Below, piece by piece: positions 13,669 to 16,499 of a stretch of DNA of 16,499 bases. Numbering within the stretch: the first letter of the stretch is position 1; each line of letters opens with the position of its first letter. The notes under the pieces were generated by a model that searched no databases, was not told the origin of the DNA, and worked only from the letters and a program-made list of their open reading frames with translations. Source of the DNA: an uncultured Flavobacteriales bacterium. GTDB lineage: Bacteria > Bacteroidota > Bacteroidia > Flavobacteriales_D > Parvicellaceae. The stretch spans positions 1-16,499 of the forward strand of contig CALKFX010000133.1 of NCBI GenBank assembly GCA_938084875.1, read 5' to 3'. The translations under genes were made by a program, and so were the position numbers.

Positions 13669-16125
13669 ATGAGAAACTATTTATCATATTTTATTCTTTT
13701 GTTCCCTATTTTTTGTATTTCTCAAAATAATATTACTATTAGTGGTTATGTAGATGAAGCTGAAAGTGGTGAGAAATTAATTGGTGCTACTATTTATGAT
13801 TTAAAATCCGGAAAAGGTACCATTACTAATGATTATGGGTTTTACAGTTTGACAATTCCCAAAGATTCAGTAAAAATCAGAGTTAGTTATATTGGATATG
13901 TAACACAAATTTTTGAAGATTATCCCGTCTCAGATGTTTCACAGAATTTTTCATTAAATGATCAAATGCTTCAAGAAGTGGAGATTTTGTCTTCTAAAGA
14001 GGAATTAGTTCATCAAAAATCAGAAATGAGCACTGTCGATTTATCGATGGATAAAGTAAGGGCTCTTCCAGCTCTATTAGGGGAAAATGACATTATGAAA
14101 ACCATTCAACTTCTTCCAGGAGTTCAAACTGGAAGCGAGGGCACTTCTGGTCTTTACGTAAGAGGAGGGGGACCAGATCAGAACTTAATTTTACTAGACG
14201 GAGTTCCAGTCTATAATGCCTCTCACCTATTTGGTTTTTTCTCTGTATTTAATTCAGATGCTATTAACTCTACTAAATTGGTTAAAGGTGGTTTTCCAGC
14301 AAGATACGGAGGAAGATTATCCTCTGTTATTGATATTAAAATGAAAGAAGGAAATATGAAGAAATTTCATGGACAAGGTTCCATTGGACTAATAGCTTCA
14401 AAAATATCCTTAGAAGGTCCAATTATTAAAGATAAAACTTCTTTTATCCTTTCAGCAAGAAGAACTTATATAGATATTCTAGCAAGACCTTTTATTGCGG
14501 CAAATCAGAGAAGACAAGCAAGTAAAAATGGAGGAGATGCAAATAGTTCAAATACAGGAGGTTATTTTTTCTACGACTTCAATGGTAAAATAAACCATAA
14601 AATAAACGATAAACATAGATTATACTTAAGCAACTACATTGGCAGAGATAAAGCTTCCTTAAAAGCAGTTGATAATTTCAGTCAAGATTCAACAAGTGGG
14701 GTTGACAGCACTGAATCACAATTAAATTGGGGGAATATAATTAGTTCGCTAAGGTGGAACTATATGCCATCCAATAAAGTATTTATTAATACTACCCTTA
14801 GGTATAGCAAATATGATTTTTTAATTGCTTTTGGAAATAGCAGCTCAGAAACTACATTAAACTCCAATAATACTACAACAGTTAATAACCAAAACTTTTC
14901 TTATGCCTACTTAAGTAATATAGAAGATTGGTCTGCAAAAGTAGATGTAGATTGGATGCCAAATCCAGACCATCTGGTAAAGTTTGGAATTGGGGATATT
15001 TACCACACCTTTACACCAGGTGTCAACCAGTTTCAATTTTCTCAAACTGGAAATTCTGCATTAGACACTACTTTTGGAGCCATTAAGCATTATGCACATG
15101 AAGTTGCAGCTTATCTAGAAGATGACTGGACTGTAAACGACAAATTAAAAGGAAATGGCGGTATCCATTTCAGCACTTTTTTTGTAGGAAATAAACAATA
15201 TTCTTCCTTACAACCAAGAATTAGTTTTAGATACTTAATTGACCAAAAGTCTTCATTCAAAATGGGATATGCTAAAATGGGACAATTTTTACATCTACTC
15301 ACTAATTCTGGAATAGGGCTACCTACTGATCTGTGGGTGCCAGCTACAGAGAAAATAAAACCACAGTTTTCTGACCAAATTGCAGCTGGATATGCAAGAA
15401 CTTTTAGCGATAAATTTGAAGTTTCTTTAGAAGGATATTATAAAACAATGGACAACTTAATTGAGTATAAAGATGGAGCGTCCTTTTTTGATAATGAGAC
15501 GGATTGGCAAGATAAGGTTCATGTAGGAAGAGGATGGTCTTATGGAGGAGAATTATTAATAGAGAAAAAAATAGGTAAGACCACAGGATGGGTAGGTTAC
15601 ACATTGTCTTGGACTAATAGACAATTTGATTCTATTAATTTTGGACAGCCTTATCCATACAGATACGATAGAAGACACGATATTGGAATTGCAATAACAC
15701 ACGAAATCAACGATAGAATAAATATTGGATTGGTTTGGGTGTATGGAACAGGTAATGCAGTAACTCTTGGTCAAGAATCTTATTCTTCATTTAATAGTTC
15801 CCTAGTTAATGATATTTCTAATTTTAATCTCAACCCTTATTCCTTTAATTCAGATCAAAACAATATAAATGTTGCTACTGTAAATCATATTGATAGTAGA
15901 AATAATTATAGAATGCCCAACTACCATAGACTAGATGTATCAATTAACATGAAAAAAGAAAAAAAATGGGGAGAAAGGACATGGAGTTTTGGTCTTTACA
16001 ATGCTTACAGCAGACAAAATCCGTTTTATTTAGAATTTACTAGAAATCAAAATGGAGATCCTCAACTATCTCAATTCAGTCTATTCCCATTAATACCATC
16101 CTTTACTTATTCTTTCAAATTTTAA
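13669..16125 (+). CDS. TonB-dependent outer-membrane receptor with CarboxypepD_reg-like domain
   Basis: An 818-residue outer-membrane transporter energised by TonB. After the signal peptide (residues 1-19, cleavage near CISQ) comes a carboxypeptidase-regulatory-like beta-sandwich (about 22-98, ITISGYVDEAESGEKLIGAT, GYVTQIF). The plug domain follows (about 120-228) with LPALLGENDIMKTIQLLPGV, GLYVRGGGPDQNLILLDGVP and ARYGGRLSSVIDIKMKEG. The remainder is a beta-barrel ending in an aromatic strand with terminal Phe (PSFTYSFKF), as needed for BAM-dependent insertion. It is shorter than SusC proteins and fits the group paired with DUF4249 lipoproteins rather than SusD. The DUF4249-like gene starts three bases after its stop. 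The ligand is unknown; no iron-box or riboswitch is visible upstream. Confidence 0.93.
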   Translation: MRNYLSYFILLFPIFCISQNNITISGYVDEAESGEKLIGATIYDLKSGKGTITNDYGFYSLTIPKDSVKIRVSYIGYVTQIFEDYPVSDVSQNFSLNDQMLQEVEILSSKEELVHQKSEMSTVDLSMDKVRALPALLGENDIMKTIQLLPGVQTGSEGTSGLYVRGGGPDQNLILLDGVPVYNASHLFGFFSVFNSDAINSTKLVKGGFPARYGGRLSSVIDIKMKEGNMKKFHGQGSIGLIASKISLEGPIIKDKTSFILSARRTYIDILARPFIAANQRRQASKNGGDANSSNTGGYFFYDFNGKINHKINDKHRLYLSNYIGRDKASLKAVDNFSQDSTSGVDSTESQLNWGNIISSLRWNYMPSNKVFINTTLRYSKYDFLIAFGNSSSETTLNSNNTTTVNNQNFSYAYLSNIEDWSAKVDVDWMPNPDHLVKFGIGDIYHTFTPGVNQFQFSQTGNSALDTTFGAIKHYAHEVAAYLEDDWTVNDKLKGNGGIHFSTFFVGNKQYSSLQPRISFRYLIDQKSSFKMGYAKMGQFLHLLTNSGIGLPTDLWVPATEKIKPQFSDQIAAGYARTFSDKFEVSLEGYYKTMDNLIEYKDGASFFDNETDWQDKVHVGRGWSYGGELLIEKKIGKTTGWVGYTLSWTNRQFDSINFGQPYPYRYDRRHDIGIAITHEINDRINIGLVWVYGTGNAVTLGQESYSSFNSSLVNDISNFNLNPYSFNSDQNNINVATVNHIDSRNNYRMPNYHRLDVSINMKKEKKWGERTWSFGLYNAYSRQNPFYLEFTRNQNGDPQLSQFSLFPLIPSFTYSFKF

Positions 16126-16128
16126 ATT

Positions 16129-16499
16129 ATGAAAAAATTATTTTTATTATTAAGTATTTCTTTAGTTTATATTTCTTGTGAGAAAGTAATTCCTTTTGAA
16201 GGAGATGTAAACATTCCAAAATTGGTAATCAACTCAATTTTTCAAAGTGATTCTACTTTTAAAGTTCATGTAAGTAGTAGTAGAAGTGTAATAGACACTG
16301 CCTCTTTTCAAAATATTGAAGATGCGGTAGTTACTATTAAAGACGACAATGGAAGCATAATTGAAACATTAAATTATGTAGAGAACGGTTTTTATATAGG
16401 ACAAAATTTTCCACAAGAAAATCAAACTTATAATTTAGAAGTATCACATCCTAATTATCCCAATGTCACATCCTCAGACTCTCTCCCCTCTCCAATAAT
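16129..16499 (+). CDS. DUF4249-like lipoprotein, N-terminal part (cut by window end)
   Basis: The first 123 codons are present and the frame is still open at the window end. The start ATG follows the receptor stop by three bases. The N-terminus (KKLFLLLSISLVYISCEKV) is a lipoprotein signal with the lipid-anchored Cys at residue 17. It continues PKLVINSIFQSDSTFKVHVS and NIEDAVVTIKDDNGSIIETL, which is the typical beginning of DUF4249 proteins encoded next to TonB-dependent receptors in Bacteroidota. It is probably an outer-membrane-associated partner of the receptor. The position next to the receptor supports the call, but the C-terminal part is not visible. Confidence 0.85.
   Translation, partial: MKKLFLLLSISLVYISCEKVIPFEGDVNIPKLVINSIFQSDSTFKVHVSSSRSVIDTASFQNIEDAVVTIKDDNGSIIETLNYVENGFYIGQNFPQENQTYNLEVSHPNYPNVTSSDSLPSPI

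Overview
The window is AT-rich, gene-dense bacterial DNA from a member of the Bacteroidota, most likely a flavobacterium-like lineage. Evidence for this: an S16 ribosomal protein with a long acidic Ala/Glu tail, a perfect Bacteroidota-type promoter (TTTG - 20 nt - TAnnTTTG) in front of the RNase P RNA, a DUF6089-type outer-membrane barrel, a CarboxypepD_reg/TonB-dependent receptor followed by a DUF4249 lipoprotein, and a general lack of strong Shine-Dalgarno sequences. Family assignments come from motif reading, not from database searches.

Region 1 (1-6520, all + strand) is a tightly packed run: the 3' end of rpsP, rimM, trmN6, a small one-helix membrane protein, mutL, two rhomboid-family intramembrane proteases and a membrane-anchored endonuclease/exonuclease/phosphatase-family protein. 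Several junctions overlap by 1-8 bases, which suggests co-transcription and translational coupling. The exception is a terminator-like hairpin between rpsP and rimM. The first genes serve ribosome and tRNA maturation, mutL serves mismatch repair, and the last three are membrane proteins.

Region 2 (6521-8728, + strand) holds rnpB (RNase P RNA) with its own promoter, then a DEAD-box RNA helicase with a DbpA-like RNA-binding domain and an Arg/Ser/Asp repeat tail. Region 3 (8769-10079, - strand) is dapF, for meso-diaminopimelate and lysine synthesis, followed by a GNAT acetyltransferase. Region 4 (10177-11649, + strand) is a membrane-anchored Do/HtrA serine protease, divergent from dapF. A gap of about 300 bases follows; it contains an unannotated frame that could encode a short hydrophobic peptide.

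Region 5 (11948-16499, + strand) is envelope-related: a DUF6089-like outer-membrane protein, a small exported MORN-repeat protein, a TonB-dependent receptor and the 5' part of a DUF4249 lipoprotein cut by the window end.

Most of the window is core chromosome, and I found no convincing new defence, mobile or biosynthetic system. The points most worth a second look are: two unrelated proteins (S16 and the helicase) that both carry C-terminal hexapeptide tails encoded by in-frame 18-bp tandem repeats; the hairpin directly against the rimM start; a MutL whose endonuclease motifs look lost; and the hydrophobic frame at about 11801-11902.
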